Source: JAVVHH01 sp965276815 | Lineage (GTDB): Bacteria; Pseudomonadota; Alphaproteobacteria; Acetobacterales; Acetobacteraceae | Direction of reading: 5' to 3' | Length of the DNA stretch: 64,000 bases | Assembly: GCA_965276815.1 (NCBI GenBank) | Contig: CBDIBE010000007.1 | Coordinates: forward strand, 186,001-250,000 | Shown here: positions 17,277 through 26,568 of the stretch, in pieces | Numbering within the stretch: the stretch's first letter is position 1 | Layout: each line of letters opens with the position of its first letter | Program-made: the position numbers and the translations under genes | The notes under the pieces: model-generated | Told to the model about the DNA's origin: nothing | What the model saw: the letters and a program-made list of their open reading frames with translations, nothing else | Database searches by the model: none

Positions 17277-18884
17277 CTATAGATTGGCGCGCCGATCGGC
17301 CAGCACCGCCTGGGCGGCGTTATGGCCGGACAGGCCGGAGATGAAGTTGCCGGGCCAGGTGCCATTGCCACTCAGGTAGAGACCTCGCGTCGGGGTACGA
17401 TAGGCGTGCAGGCCCGGCAGCGGGCGCATCCAGAAGCTATTCCAGGGCGCCAAATCGCCATGCGTCATGTTGGCCTCGACCAGGCCGAACTCGCGCTCGA
17501 AGTCTTCCGGATCGAGAGCGCGGTAGCCGGTCACGAGGCCGGGCAGGTTCGGCATGAACTCGGCGACGGCGGCGATCGTGCGCTGGGCCAGCTTGTCGCG
17601 TTCCTCGGCCCAGGAGGTGCCGCGAAGATGATAGGGCGCCGTGCCGACGTTCAGGCTCAGCACGTGTTTGCCCGGGGGCGCCATTCCCTCCGTGCTGAGC
17701 GAGGGGCAGAGCCCCCATACCACGGGCCGCTCGGCCACGCGGCCGAGCTGGAGCTGCGCGTGGCCCTCCTCGAGATAATCGAGCGAAGGCGCGATGCGGA
17801 ACTGGGCGGCGGCGAGGGCGGCCGGATCGGCGTCTGGCGGGGTGGCGGCGTAGCGCGGCATGCCGTCGAGGGCGACGACGACCTTGAACGCCTTTCCCGC
17901 CATCGGCCGCCGCGCCATGCGCGCGCGCAGCTCCGTCCAATCCGGATCGTCGCGTAGGAATTGCAAGAGCGTGAGCCGTGGATTGAGCGCCGAGACGACG
18001 ATGGGGGCGAGGAACTCTTCGCCTGATCGGGTGACCACGCCGCGGACGGCGCCGTTGCCGGTCAGGATGCGGTCGACCTCGATTTCGGTCCGCAATTCGG
18101 CGCCGCGGCTCCGGGCGGAGGCGGCCATGCTGTCGGCGATCGCGCCCATCCCGCCGACGGGCATGCCGGTCGACCCGCGCAGCGGCATGCGTCGCGGGTC
18201 ATCGCTCGCCTCGGCGCGGAGCGAGGCCAGCGAGAGCGGCCGGGCCAGCAAGTTGAACGGTGTGCCCGGAGTGGACGGCGTGACGCTGCCGCCGACCACG
18301 GCCATCGGGCCGATCACCGTCTGCGTCTGCCAGGCCAGATCGAATTCTCGAAAAAGGTCCCGCACGCTGCCGAAAAAGATGCGGGCGAACGCTTCTTCGT
18401 CTTCTGGGCCGGACAGATTGCGCGTGAGTTCCTTCAGCGTGGGTGGCGGCTGGAACACCGAGATGCCGAGACGGTCGGCGAAACGCTGCAGATAGGCGAA
18501 GAACGCGTCGTAGCGGGCGGCCTCGCCTGGCGCGTAGCTCTCGAATTGAGCTGAAGTGCGTGCCTTGTCGCGCCAGCCGATGAACAGCGAGCCGTCCGCC
18601 AACGGGTGGACCAAGGTCGGGTCGAGCGGGCGGAAGCGCAGGCCGTGCCGTTCCAGCTCGAGGTCGGCGACGATTTTCGGCTCCAGCGATCCCGGCGAGT
18701 TGGCGACCGTGGTCCGATAGCCCGGCATGAACTCGATCGTGGCGAGCGGGCCGCCCAGGCGCGGGCTGCGCTCGAGCACGGCGACCGACAGCCCGGCGCC
18801 GGCGAGGTAGCTTGCCGCGACCAAGCCGCTGTGGCCACCGCCGATAACGAGGGCGTCGTACTGGTTGGGACGCCCCAAGCTCAT
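17277..18884 (-). CDS. Phytoene-dehydrogenase-like FAD-dependent oxidoreductase
   Basis: A 535-residue flavoprotein with the FAD-binding loop ALVIGGGHSGLVAASYLAGA then LERSPRLGG near the N-terminus and a C-terminal FAD segment GLYLSGNGTWPGNFISGLSG, as in the CrtI/amine-oxidase superfamily. These enzymes desaturate or oxidise hydrophobic or amine substrates using bound FAD. Its ATG overlaps the stop of the upstream ABC binding-protein gene by four bases, so it is translationally coupled to the importer and probably acts on the imported compound. Carotenoid synthesis is unlikely because no other crt genes are present. Confidence 0.8.
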   Translation of the reverse strand: MSLGRPNQYDALVIGGGHSGLVAASYLAGAGLSVAVLERSPRLGGPLATIEFMPGYRTTVANSPGSLEPKIVADLELERHGLRFRPLDPTLVHPLADGSLFIGWRDKARTSAQFESYAPGEAARYDAFFAYLQRFADRLGISVFQPPPTLKELTRNLSGPEDEEAFARIFFGSVRDLFREFDLAWQTQTVIGPMAVVGGSVTPSTPGTPFNLLARPLSLASLRAEASDDPRRMPLRGSTGMPVGGMGAIADSMAASARSRGAELRTEIEVDRILTGNGAVRGVVTRSGEEFLAPIVVSALNPRLTLLQFLRDDPDWTELRARMARRPMAGKAFKVVVALDGMPRYAATPPDADPAALAAAQFRIAPSLDYLEEGHAQLQLGRVAERPVVWGLCPSLSTEGMAPPGKHVLSLNVGTAPYHLRGTSWAEERDKLAQRTIAAVAEFMPNLPGLVTGYRALDPEDFEREFGLVEANMTHGDLAPWNSFWMRPLPGLHAYRTPTRGLYLSGNGTWPGNFISGLSGHNAAQAVLADRRANL

Positions 18885-19867
18885 GCGCGTGGCAACAAAT
18901 CGTTAGTGTAGTAGCTCGATGGCGGCATGTCCGATTGGATTTCGCCGACACCCTTCAACGTCGAAATCAACGCGTCCCATTCCTGCGGCGAGGATCGGCC
19001 CCAACTGGGGTCCGTAGGCGGCGTGCTGAGCGCGAGCAGGCCTTGGATGTAGTCGGCGCATTGTGCCGGGCTGCCGGCGATCTGCACCTTCGAGCGGATC
19101 AGGGTGCAGCCGGCGGCCGGGTCGGCCGCCATGTCGGCGAAGCCGCGCCGGATCGCGGTCAGCGCGCGCGTGATGGCGTCCGCTTTCTCGGCCATCGCGG
19201 TCTCGTTGGCGGCGAAGCCGAAGCCGAGCAGCGGGACGCCGTAGCTCGCGAGCTGCATGACGACCGGCTCTTGCCCCGCGCCGCGGATGATGGCGGCATA
19301 GGCGTGGCTGTCGCCGCTGACGACGTCGACCCGACCGGTCAGCAGCGCCGCCGTCTTCGCGGTCGCATCGAGCGAGATGATATTCAGCGCGTCATCCGGG
19401 ATCTTGTTGGCGCGCAGGAACACGGCCATGCCTAACCCATCCGAGCCGCCTGGCGTGCTGCCGATCTTGAGCCCGCGCAGCGAGTCTGGGCCGTCGAGCT
19501 TCACCCGCCCTTTGATGCCGATGAACGAGGCCGAGGTGCGGTGCTGATACACGGCGACGACCTTTATCTTGACGCCTTTGGCGATCGTCGCCGCGGCGTT
19601 GGTGACGTTCAGGTGCGCCATGTCGAACGCGCGCTGGCCGACCAGGAGCGCGGCCGTGTTCGAGCCCCTTCCCTGCTCGATCTGCACATCCACCCCGGCA
19701 TCGCGAAAATACCCGCGTTCCTGGGCCAGAAAAAACCCCGCGTGATAGGGCAGCCAGCCCCAGTCGAGCACCATCCGGATGCTGGGGACATCAGCGCGAG
19801 CCGGCTGGAACGCGGCGGCCCCCGCAAGGCCCAGAGCGAGACGGCGCGTGACGGCTTGGCTCGGCAT
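18881..19867 (-). CDS. ABC transporter substrate-binding protein, NMT1/SsuA-like
   Basis: A 328-residue periplasmic binding protein. The N-terminus has a twin-arginine-like signal (AVTRRLALGLAGAAAF). The mature start IRMVLDWGWLPYHAGFFLAQ and GLKIGSTPGGSDGLGMAVF match NMT1/THI5-like proteins that bind thiamine precursors, sulfonates, nitriles or aromatic acids. The ATG at 19867 has GGAGGA 9 bases upstream, so the longer open frame is not used. It follows the permease gene by four bases and overlaps the FAD oxidoreductase gene by four. The ligand is unknown. Confidence 0.85.
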   Translation of the reverse strand: MPSQAVTRRLALGLAGAAAFQPARADVPSIRMVLDWGWLPYHAGFFLAQERGYFRDAGVDVQIEQGRGSNTAALLVGQRAFDMAHLNVTNAAATIAKGVKIKVVAVYQHRTSASFIGIKGRVKLDGPDSLRGLKIGSTPGGSDGLGMAVFLRANKIPDDALNIISLDATAKTAALLTGRVDVVSGDSHAYAAIIRGAGQEPVVMQLASYGVPLLGFGFAANETAMAEKADAITRALTAIRRGFADMAADPAAGCTLIRSKVQIAGSPAQCADYIQGLLALSTPPTDPSWGRSSPQEWDALISTLKGVGEIQSDMPPSSYYTNDLLPRA

Positions 19868-19871
19868 TGGC

Positions 19872-20693
19872 TCAATTCCTCCGATTGCGCTGGCTGGCGT
19901 GCCAGGGAATGCATGCCGCCTCGATCCATTCGGCCAGATACCAGACAAACAGGCCGAGCGCAGATACGACCACGACGGCACCAAACGCCGTCGGCACCTC
20001 CAGATTGCCGACGGACTGGATCAGCATGTGCCCGAGCCCATTGTTCGAGGCGACGAACTCGCCGACCACGGCGCCCACGGGTGCGAGCGTGATCGAAATC
20101 TTGACGCCGGCGATGATGCTCGGCAACGCGCTCGGCAGGCGCACCCGGCGCAGCAACTGCCAACGATTGGCGCCCATCGAGCGCGTCAGCAGCAATAGCT
20201 CGGGGTCGGACGAGCGCAGCCCGGTGACCGTGTTCACCAGCATCGGAAAGAAGGTGAACACCACCACGAAGATGATGCTGCTCTGCACGCCGAACCCGAT
20301 CCAGACCAGCAGCAGCGGCGCTATGACGACCTTCGGCACGGCGTGGAACAGCACCATCCAAATATAGATCACCCGCTCGACCGCCTCCGAAGCGGCGATC
20401 AGCGCGCCCAGCACCAGCGCGATCACCAGTGCGATCGCGAACCCGGCGGCGGCGGCCAGCACCGTGTAGCGCGACTGGTCCAGCAGGATGGGCCATTTCG
20501 CCGCCATCACGACGACGATCTCGGACGGCGCTGGCAGCAGATACGAGGGCAGCTTGGCCAGCCGGACGGCCGCCTCCCACAGCAGCAACCCCGCGAGCAG
20601 GCTCAGCACCGGGACCAGCACGCGCCAGATGCCGCTCGAGGGCGCCGAGTGCAGCACCGCGTCATGCGGCGTGATCGCCTGCAGCTCGCTCAT
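19872..20693 (-). CDS. ABC transporter permease (SsuC/TauC-like)
   Basis: A 273-residue inner-membrane protein with about six hydrophobic helices. The cytoplasmic EAA loop is visible as LRSSDPELLLLTRSMGANRW, typical of the BPD_transp_1 fold in nitrate/sulfonate/taurine-type importers. It pairs with the ATPase that overlaps its start by four bases and the binding protein that follows. Confidence 0.88.
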   Translation of the reverse strand: MSELQAITPHDAVLHSAPSSGIWRVLVPVLSLLAGLLLWEAAVRLAKLPSYLLPAPSEIVVVMAAKWPILLDQSRYTVLAAAAGFAIALVIALVLGALIAASEAVERVIYIWMVLFHAVPKVVIAPLLLVWIGFGVQSSIIFVVVFTFFPMLVNTVTGLRSSDPELLLLTRSMGANRWQLLRRVRLPSALPSIIAGVKISITLAPVGAVVGEFVASNNGLGHMLIQSVGNLEVPTAFGAVVVVSALGLFVWYLAEWIEAACIPWHASQRNRRN

Positions 20694-21463
20694 ACGGTTA
20701 GAATCCCGGTCTGCTCGAATCGGGTGCGGATGCGCCGGACCAGGGCGGCGAAGTCCGGCTCCTCGCGCAAGGCGAGCGCGCGCGGGCGGGGCAACGTGAT
20801 CTCGATGTCGTCGAGCACACGGCCGGGTCGCCCCGACATGACGAGGACGCGGTCGGCCAGGAACACGGCTTCGGGGATGCTATGCGTGATCAGCAGCGTC
20901 GTGGTCTGTCCACTCCGCTGCACGCGCTGCAGCAGCACGCCCATCTGATCGCGGGTGAGCGCGTCGAGCGCACTGAACGGCTCGTCGAGCAGCAGCAGCC
21001 ACGGCTCGCACAACAGCGCGCGGGCGATCGCGACGCGCTGGCGCATGCCGCCCGAGAGCTCCCAAGGCGGTTGGCGGGCGAACTCGCCGACGCCGAGTTC
21101 GTCCAGCAGGGCATGCGCGCGCGCGGTGGAGGTGCTGCGGTCGCGGCCCAGCAGCTCGGCCGGGAGCAGCACGTTGCCGAGCACGCTCAGCCAGTCCATC
21201 AGCAGGTCGCGCTGGAACACGATGCCGACGCCGTCCATCCCCTCGCGCACCGGGACACCGCGGGCAAGCACCCGTCCAGTGGTCGGCCGATCCAGCCCGG
21301 CGACGAGGCGCAGCAGCGTGCTCTTGCCGCACCCGCTGGGCCCGACGATCGCGGTGGTTTGCCCGGGCTCGAGCCGCGTCGAGACCGGGCCCAGCGCGTG
21401 CATGGTCCGGCCCTTCGTGGCGTAGGTGCGCGTGACGCCCTCGATGAGCACGCCCTGCTGCAT
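20690..21463 (-). CDS. ABC transporter ATPase (SsuB/TauB-like)
   Basis: A 257-residue nucleotide-binding subunit with Walker A GPSGCGKSTLL, ABC signature LSGGMRQRVAIARAL, Walker B LLLLDEPFSALD and switch His in LLITHS. It powers the NMT1-type importer encoded by the next two genes. It starts 9 bases after the M19 hydrolase stop and overlaps the permease start by four bases. Confidence 0.92.
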   Translation of the reverse strand: MQQGVLIEGVTRTYATKGRTMHALGPVSTRLEPGQTTAIVGPSGCGKSTLLRLVAGLDRPTTGRVLARGVPVREGMDGVGIVFQRDLLMDWLSVLGNVLLPAELLGRDRSTSTARAHALLDELGVGEFARQPPWELSGGMRQRVAIARALLCEPWLLLLDEPFSALDALTRDQMGVLLQRVQRSGQTTTLLITHSIPEAVFLADRVLVMSGRPGRVLDDIEITLPRPRALALREEPDFAALVRRIRTRFEQTGILTV

Positions 21464-21472
21464 GCGGATGGG

Positions 21473-22441
21473 TCAGGCGCCGAAGACGGCTTCGTAGACG
21501 CGCAGGAAATTGCCATGCGCGACCTTGGCCGCCTCGTCGGCCGAGAAGCCGACGGCAAGCAGCCCGTCCTCGATCCGGCCGATATCGCGCACGGTCTGGA
21601 ACCAATCCGGCGGAGGCGCCTTGCCGGGCCGCGAAGCGGGGGCGGCGCCCAGATCGACGCCACGCGTCCAGCGGCCCATGCGCATCCAGTCGTAATCAAC
21701 TTTGGCAAAGTTGTGGCTGCGGTCTGTGCCGATACCGACATGATCGATCCCGGCGATCTCGACGGTCTTCATCACCATGCCGCACCAGGCCTCGAGCGAG
21801 GCGCAATACTCGTCCCCGGTGATGTTGCGGTAGGTGGCGCAGCCGATGATCCCGCCATTGTCGCGCAGCGCCCGGATAACGTCGTCGGTCTTGTTGCGCT
21901 TGTGCGGGAACAGCCGGTCAGGATTCGCGTGCGTGACGGCGACCGGTTTTTTCGACGCGCGTATCGCATCCAGCGACGTGCGGTTGCCGACATGGGACAG
22001 GTCGACCAAGATCCCGGTGCGGTTCATCTCGTGCACGACCTCGCGGCCAAAGCGGGCGAGGCCGGAATCGTCCTGCTCGTAGCAGCTTCCGCCAAGGCTG
22101 TTCTGGTTGTTGTAGGTGAGCTGCATCACCCGCACGCCCAGCTCGGCGAAGAACTCGACATAGCGGATGCGGCCTTGCAACAGCTCGGAATTTTGAAAGC
22201 CGAGCAGGATCGCGACCCGGCCGGAGCCGGCGATGGCCCGGACTTCCGCCGCGGTTCGGGCGATGCCGGCCAGGTCGGCATTCTCGGCCACCAGGTCGCG
22301 CCAGCGTGCCAGCGAGTCCAGCGACTCCGTCGTGTCTTCCCAAAAGCCGCAGGTGACGGTGACGCCGCCGACCTTGGCCTCTTGCAATTGTTGGAACACC
22401 TCGCGGTTAAAATGGCCGCATTGCAAACCGTCGATGAGCAC
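21473..22441 (-). CDS. Membrane-dipeptidase-like hydrolase (M19 family, divergent)
   Basis: A 322-residue TIM-barrel protein of the renal dipeptidase family: LVDLSHVGNRTSLDAIRAS, VAVTHANPDRLFPHKRNKTD and HVGIGTDRSHNF carry the expected His and Asp ligands. The usual N-terminal HxD pair is replaced by DGLQCGHFN, a known divergent subgroup, so dinuclear-metal dipeptidase activity is uncertain. The frame is open far upstream, but the GTG at 22441 has AGAGGA about 8 bases before it and begins at the family's natural N-terminus. It is the first gene of the NMT1-importer operon and lies just downstream of a LacI-type operator, so the operon may be derepressed by an imported compound. Confidence 0.78.
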   Translation of the reverse strand: MLIDGLQCGHFNREVFQQLQEAKVGGVTVTCGFWEDTTESLDSLARWRDLVAENADLAGIARTAAEVRAIAGSGRVAILLGFQNSELLQGRIRYVEFFAELGVRVMQLTYNNQNSLGGSCYEQDDSGLARFGREVVHEMNRTGILVDLSHVGNRTSLDAIRASKKPVAVTHANPDRLFPHKRNKTDDVIRALRDNGGIIGCATYRNITGDEYCASLEAWCGMVMKTVEIAGIDHVGIGTDRSHNFAKVDYDWMRMGRWTRGVDLGAAPASRPGKAPPPDWFQTVRDIGRIEDGLLAVGFSADEAAKVAHGNFLRVYEAVFGA

Positions 22442-22458
22442 TCGGCGCGTCCTCTGTA

Positions 22459-22506
22459 GGAAAACGTTTACAGGGCAACTTGTCGCGATGGCGTACGGCG
22501 TGTCAA
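22459..22506 (-). promoter_or_regulatory. Promoter of the dipeptidase/ABC operon with LacI-type operator
   Basis: On the minus strand TTGACA (22506-22501) is followed after 17 bases by a weak -10 (ACAAGT, 22483-22478). The near-palindrome TGTAAACGTTTTCC, centred on the CG at 22465-22466, comes next. This matches the general LacI/GalR operator form TGxAAxCGxTTxCA and sits over the expected transcription start. The lacI-family gene is divergent and 67 bases away. Confidence 0.6.
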
Positions 22507-22540
22507 TGGTTGGTTTGAAGCGAGGGAGGCTGCCGGCGGA

Positions 22541-23533
22541 ATGGCGACTGTTCTGGATGTGGCGCGCCAGGCCGGAGTCTCGATTGCCACCGTTTCGCGC
22601 GTCCTGAACGGCAGGGCCGACGGCTCGCCGATGCGCGAACGCGTGCTCGCCGCGGCGCAGGCCCTGGACTATCAGCCAAACCGTCTGGCCCAAGGCTTGC
22701 GGCGCGGGCGGGGCAATACGGTGGCGCTCGTCGTGGGCGATATCGAGCAGAACATCTACTCGTCGTTGACCAAGCACGTGCAGACGGAGCTGGCCGAGAT
22801 CGGTCTCGACCTCCTGCTCTACAACATGGATCATGATCCGGGCCGGCTACGATCGATGCTCGAGATGGCGCCGTCTATGGGGTTACGCGGCCTCGCGCTG
22901 GCGACCACCGACAAGCTGCCTCGCGACGAGGCGCCCCGCTTGCTGCGCGGGCTGCAGCAGCGCGGGATCGTCGTCGTCTCGATCGGCCAGCGACTGCACC
23001 GGGTCGGCATTCCGTCCGTCGTCCATGAGGAGGCGGCAGCATCGAAACGGGCAGTGGCTTGGCTGCTTGCCGAGGGACGGACGCCGGTCGCGTATGTGGG
23101 CCGCATAAACGGCTCGGCGATCGGCACGGAGCGTTATAAGGGCTATGTCGCCGCGATGCGGCAAGCCGGGCTGCCGGTCCGGGCGGAGCTGGTGCGGGAT
23201 GTCTCCTATCGCTATGGCGCCGGCTATAGCGGCATGCAGCAATTGCTCGATGCGGGAATGCGGAGCGGGGCGGTGCAGACCGGGAGCGACGAGATCGCGC
23301 TCGGCGTCATGGCGGCGCTGCATGATCGGGGCTTCGCCGTGCCGCGCGACATTGCCGTGGTCGGGTTCGGTGACATCGGTTGGGGCGAACACGTCCGGCC
23401 CGCACTCACCAGCATCAGCGTGGACCATGGCGCGGTCGGCCGGGCGCTTTGCGACCTGCTAGGGGCGGACGCCGCCGAGCCGGCCTCATTGGTCACGATC
23501 GAGCGGCGGCTGATAAGGCGGGACTCCGCCTGA
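22541..23533 (+). CDS. LacI-family transcriptional regulator
   Basis: A 330-residue repressor. The N-terminal helix-turn-helix TVLDVARQAGVSIATVSRVL and hinge region PNRLAQGLRRGRGNTVALVV are typical, followed by a periplasmic-binding-protein-like effector domain ending in VVGFGDIGWGEHVRPALTSI. It lies between the M19/NMT1-importer operon (divergent) and the M24/polyamine-type-importer operon (convergent, ends 2 bases away). Similar operator-like palindromes precede both operons (22459-22474 and 30961-30974), so it probably controls both. The effector is unknown. Confidence 0.9.
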   Translation: MATVLDVARQAGVSIATVSRVLNGRADGSPMRERVLAAAQALDYQPNRLAQGLRRGRGNTVALVVGDIEQNIYSSLTKHVQTELAEIGLDLLLYNMDHDPGRLRSMLEMAPSMGLRGLALATTDKLPRDEAPRLLRGLQQRGIVVVSIGQRLHRVGIPSVVHEEAAASKRAVAWLLAEGRTPVAYVGRINGSAIGTERYKGYVAAMRQAGLPVRAELVRDVSYRYGAGYSGMQQLLDAGMRSGAVQTGSDEIALGVMAALHDRGFAVPRDIAVVGFGDIGWGEHVRPALTSISVDHGAVGRALCDLLGADAAEPASLVTIERRLIRRDSA

Positions 23534-23534
23534 G

Positions 23535-24611
23535 TCACCCTCGGAAAATGATCATGTCCTCCGGGCGCCAAGAGAAGCCGATCTCCTGGCCGGGTCCCGG
23601 GATCGCGGCCGCCGCGTCGCGCGGCAGGCGCACCGCCAGCGGGCCGAACGCGCTGCGGACGGATAGCCGCACCGCGGAGCCGAGGAACTCCCGATCCATG
23701 ATCGTGCCAGTCCCCGCATTGCCGCCTGCCGCGTCCGGCGGCAAAAGCCGGATCGACTCGGGCCGTATCATCCCGATCGCCGCGCCATCTTCGGCGAGAT
23801 CCGCGCACATCCCGGCGAACGGGGCGTTCGACCCGGCGCAGTGCAACCGTGCGACGCCGCCGCCGTCTCGCTGCACCTGGCCGTGGATCAGATTGGACTC
23901 CCCCAGGAAGCACGCGACCTCCAGCGAGACCGGGCGCTCATACACCAGGTCCGGCGCATCGAGCTGCAGCAGCCGGCCATTCGACATGACGCCGACACGG
24001 TCCGAGAGCATCAGCGCTTCCTCTTGGTCATGGGTGACATAGATCACCGTCACGCCGAGCTCGCGCTGCACCCGCTTGATCTCCCCCTGCATCTGCACCC
24101 GAAGCTGACGGTCGAGCGCGGCGAGCGGCTCGTCCATCAGCAGCACCGGTGGCTCCGCAACCAGCGCGCGGGCGAGCGCCACCCGTTGCTGCTGCCCGCC
24201 GGACAGTTGCTGCACGCGGCGGTGCTTCTGCGGGCCGAGCGAGACCAGTTCGAGCAATTGCTCGACGCGCCGCCGGGTCTGCGCACGCGGCACACGGCGC
24301 AGGCGAAGCGGGAAGGCGATGTTGTCGAACACGTCGAGATGCGGAAACAGGGCGTAGCTTTGGAACACCACGCCGAGGCCACGCCGTTCCGGCGGCAGAC
24401 TTGTGATGTCGCGGCCGTCGAGCAGGATTTCGCCCGCATCCGGCTCCACGAAGCCCGCGACCATCATCAGCGTCGTGGTTTTTCCGGAACCGCTCGCGCC
24501 GAGCAAGGTCAGGAACTCCCCCGCCTGCACGTGCATCGAGAGATGTTCGACAGCGACCGCACTACCATAAACGCGGCGCAGGCCCTCGATCTGGATCGCG
24601 CCGCCGCGCAT
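23535..24611 (-). CDS. ABC transporter ATPase (PotA-like)
   Basis: A 358-residue ATPase with Walker A GASGSGKTTTL, signature LSGGQQQRVALARALV, Walker B VLLMDEPLAALD and a C-terminal TOBE domain (from about residue 270; IGMIRPESIRLLPPDA). The length and TOBE domain match PotA/spermidine-putrescine importers. The frame is open upstream to 25043, but the ATG at 24611 shares one base with the stop of the M24 gene (TGATG), indicating coupling. It is the last gene of the operon. Confidence 0.9.
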   Translation of the reverse strand: MRGGAIQIEGLRRVYGSAVAVEHLSMHVQAGEFLTLLGASGSGKTTTLMMVAGFVEPDAGEILLDGRDITSLPPERRGLGVVFQSYALFPHLDVFDNIAFPLRLRRVPRAQTRRRVEQLLELVSLGPQKHRRVQQLSGGQQQRVALARALVAEPPVLLMDEPLAALDRQLRVQMQGEIKRVQRELGVTVIYVTHDQEEALMLSDRVGVMSNGRLLQLDAPDLVYERPVSLEVACFLGESNLIHGQVQRDGGGVARLHCAGSNAPFAGMCADLAEDGAAIGMIRPESIRLLPPDAAGGNAGTGTIMDREFLGSAVRLSVRSAFGPLAVRLPRDAAAAIPGPGQEIGFSWRPEDMIIFRG

Positions 24612-25783
24612 CACCAATTGCGGATGCGCGCGTTGGTGAGAAGCTCGGTCCCCTGCTCCGTCACCAGCACGGTCTCCTCGAAATCGCCGAGATATCCGTC
24701 GCGCGTGACCGTGCGCTCGACGCATAGCACCATGCCGGGCTCGAGCACCGTCGGGTCGCCTGGCACGAGCCAGGGCGCGTCCCAGCCGAGCCCGATCCCG
24801 TGGCCGAGGCCGGAGAACACGCCCTTGACCGGGAACCCCATCGCCACTTGCCGGCCAAGCCCCGCCTCGGCCACTTCGCCCGCCGTCACGCCGGGACGGA
24901 TCCGCGCGATGCCGGTGTCGACGATGTCGATGGCCGCCTCGAACATACCGATCTCCGTGGCGCCGACAGAGCCGACCGCCTTCGAGCGGGAGAGATCGAA
25001 GAAATAGCCGTCCAACACGCCGGAGATGCCGGCGCGGAACCATTGGCCGTCCTCGAGCGGGGAAGTGGAGGACCAGGTCGGGAAGTTCGTCTTGTTCAGC
25101 ACGCCGTTACCGCCGCCACGGCCTGACGCCATGAAGCTCGAATACAGCATGCCTCGGGCGGGAATCAGCACCTGCATCCCGGCGGCGACCACGTCGGCAT
25201 GCGCAGCACCTTCCACCGCCGCATCCATCATCGCATCGATCATGCGCGAGCCGAGCGCGGAGGCGGCGCGCAGGCGGGCGATCTCGGCGATCGACTTGAC
25301 CCGCCGCAGCCGGGCGAGGATGTCGCGCGAATCGATCCATTCAACGCGCGGATACGCCGCCTGCAGCCGGATATAGACATCGGCCGGCATCACGTCCGCC
25401 CCCACGATGCCGACGCGTCCGGTGTCGAGCCCGGTCTCACGCAGTGCTGCGATCGTGCTTTCGAGCACTAGATCGGTGTAGACGAGCTGGTCGGCGGGCA
25501 TCGCGATCTTGCCGTCATCCGGCACGTCGATGACGAGCTTGGGGTCACCCGCAGACGGCAGCGCCAGATAGGCATGCGCGCGCGCCGTCCAGCTTCCCGG
25601 CAGGTCCGGGATGAACGGAAACGGCGAGTAGAAGTTCGCGAGATAGGCCACGTCTCCGTAACGGTCGAGCGCACCGCCGCCACGCGCGCAGACGAGCAGC
25701 CCGGCGAGGCCCGCCTCCGCCGCCGCTTGCTGCGCCCGCACACGACGGTCGGCAAATTCCTCGTGGGGGATCGGTGTTGTCAC
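24611..25783 (-). CDS. M24-family (creatinase/Xaa-Pro peptidase-like) protein, one metal ligand missing
   Basis: A 390-residue protein with an N-terminal creatinase domain and a C-terminal pita-bread domain. GLGHGIGLGWDAPW, LCVERTV and GDFEETVLVTE supply the conserved His and two Glu. In the segment RAGISGVLDGYFFDLSRSKA the second Asp is present but the first metal-binding Asp position is Ala, so it may resemble creatinase, which hydrolyses a C-N bond without metal, rather than a true aminopeptidase. The GTG at 25783 has AGGAAA about 9 bases upstream and overlaps the permease stop in GTGA. Its place inside a polyamine-type importer operon suggests it cleaves the imported guanidino or peptide-like compound. 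Confidence 0.75.
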   Translation of the reverse strand: MTTPIPHEEFADRRVRAQQAAAEAGLAGLLVCARGGGALDRYGDVAYLANFYSPFPFIPDLPGSWTARAHAYLALPSAGDPKLVIDVPDDGKIAMPADQLVYTDLVLESTIAALRETGLDTGRVGIVGADVMPADVYIRLQAAYPRVEWIDSRDILARLRRVKSIAEIARLRAASALGSRMIDAMMDAAVEGAAHADVVAAGMQVLIPARGMLYSSFMASGRGGGNGVLNKTNFPTWSSTSPLEDGQWFRAGISGVLDGYFFDLSRSKAVGSVGATEIGMFEAAIDIVDTGIARIRPGVTAGEVAEAGLGRQVAMGFPVKGVFSGLGHGIGLGWDAPWLVPGDPTVLEPGMVLCVERTVTRDGYLGDFEETVLVTEQGTELLTNARIRNW

Positions 25784-26568
25784 GCGCGTATTTCCTTTCG
25801 GAGCAGCCAGGACGCCGCCAATAGCAGCAGTGAAACCAGCAGCAGGACGCAAGAGACGGCGGCGATAGCCGGGCTGATCTCGAAGCGGATGCCCTGCCAC
25901 ATGCGCACCGGAAGGGTGACGGTCGCCGGGCCGCTGATGAAGAGCGCCACGACGATCTCGTCGAAGCTCGTCAGGAAGGCGAACAGCATCCCCACGCGCA
26001 TCCCTGGCCAGATCGCGGGCACCGTGACCCGGCGGAAGGCATAGGCCGGGTCGGCGCCGAGGCTGCGCGCGGCATCGACGATGCGCCAGTCAACCTTCTG
26101 CAGCACCGCAGACACATTGATGACCACGAAGGGCAGTGCGAGCAGCGTGTGCGCGAGCACGAGCCCGGCGAGCGTACCGACCAGGCCGGCGCTTGCGAAT
26201 TCGCCGTAGAGTGCCACGGCGGTGATGATGCTCGGCACCAGCAGCGGCAGCATAATGGCCAGGAAGGCGAGCCGCCCGCCGCCACCGCGTAGCCGGTGCA
26301 GACCGAGCGAAGCCGCAGTGCCGATCGCGGTCGCCAGCAACGCGGTTATTGTCCCCACGACCAGGCTATTGATGATCGGGCGCACCCAGCTTGCGGTCAG
26401 CAGCGCCCGATACCATTGCCAGGAGAAGCCGTGCGGCGGGAAGACGATGAAATCCGTGCTCGTGATCGAGACCGGCGCGATTGCGATCGTCGGTCCCACC
26501 ATGAAGGCGCAGAGCAGCAGGACGAGCAGCCCGAACAGGAGATTGGCCGCGCGCAGCCCCGGCGTCAT
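25780..26568 (-). CDS. ABC transporter permease (PotC-like)
   Basis: A 262-residue membrane protein with six predicted helices and the EAA loop VDAARSLGADPAYAFRRVTV. It resembles the second permease of spermidine/putrescine importers. The ATG at 26568 has GGAGGGG shortly upstream and overlaps the stop of the first permease by four bases; the longer open frame is not supported. Confidence 0.88.
   Translation of the reverse strand: MTPGLRAANLLFGLLVLLLCAFMVGPTIAIAPVSITSTDFIVFPPHGFSWQWYRALLTASWVRPIINSLVVGTITALLATAIGTAASLGLHRLRGGGGRLAFLAIMLPLLVPSIITAVALYGEFASAGLVGTLAGLVLAHTLLALPFVVINVSAVLQKVDWRIVDAARSLGADPAYAFRRVTVPAIWPGMRVGMLFAFLTSFDEIVVALFISGPATVTLPVRMWQGIRFEISPAIAAVSCVLLLVSLLLLAASWLLRKEIRA

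Noticed and set aside
17277..18884. Carotenoid biosynthesis gene
   Set aside because: The fold is phytoene-desaturase-like, but no other carotenoid gene is present and it is coupled to an ABC importer.
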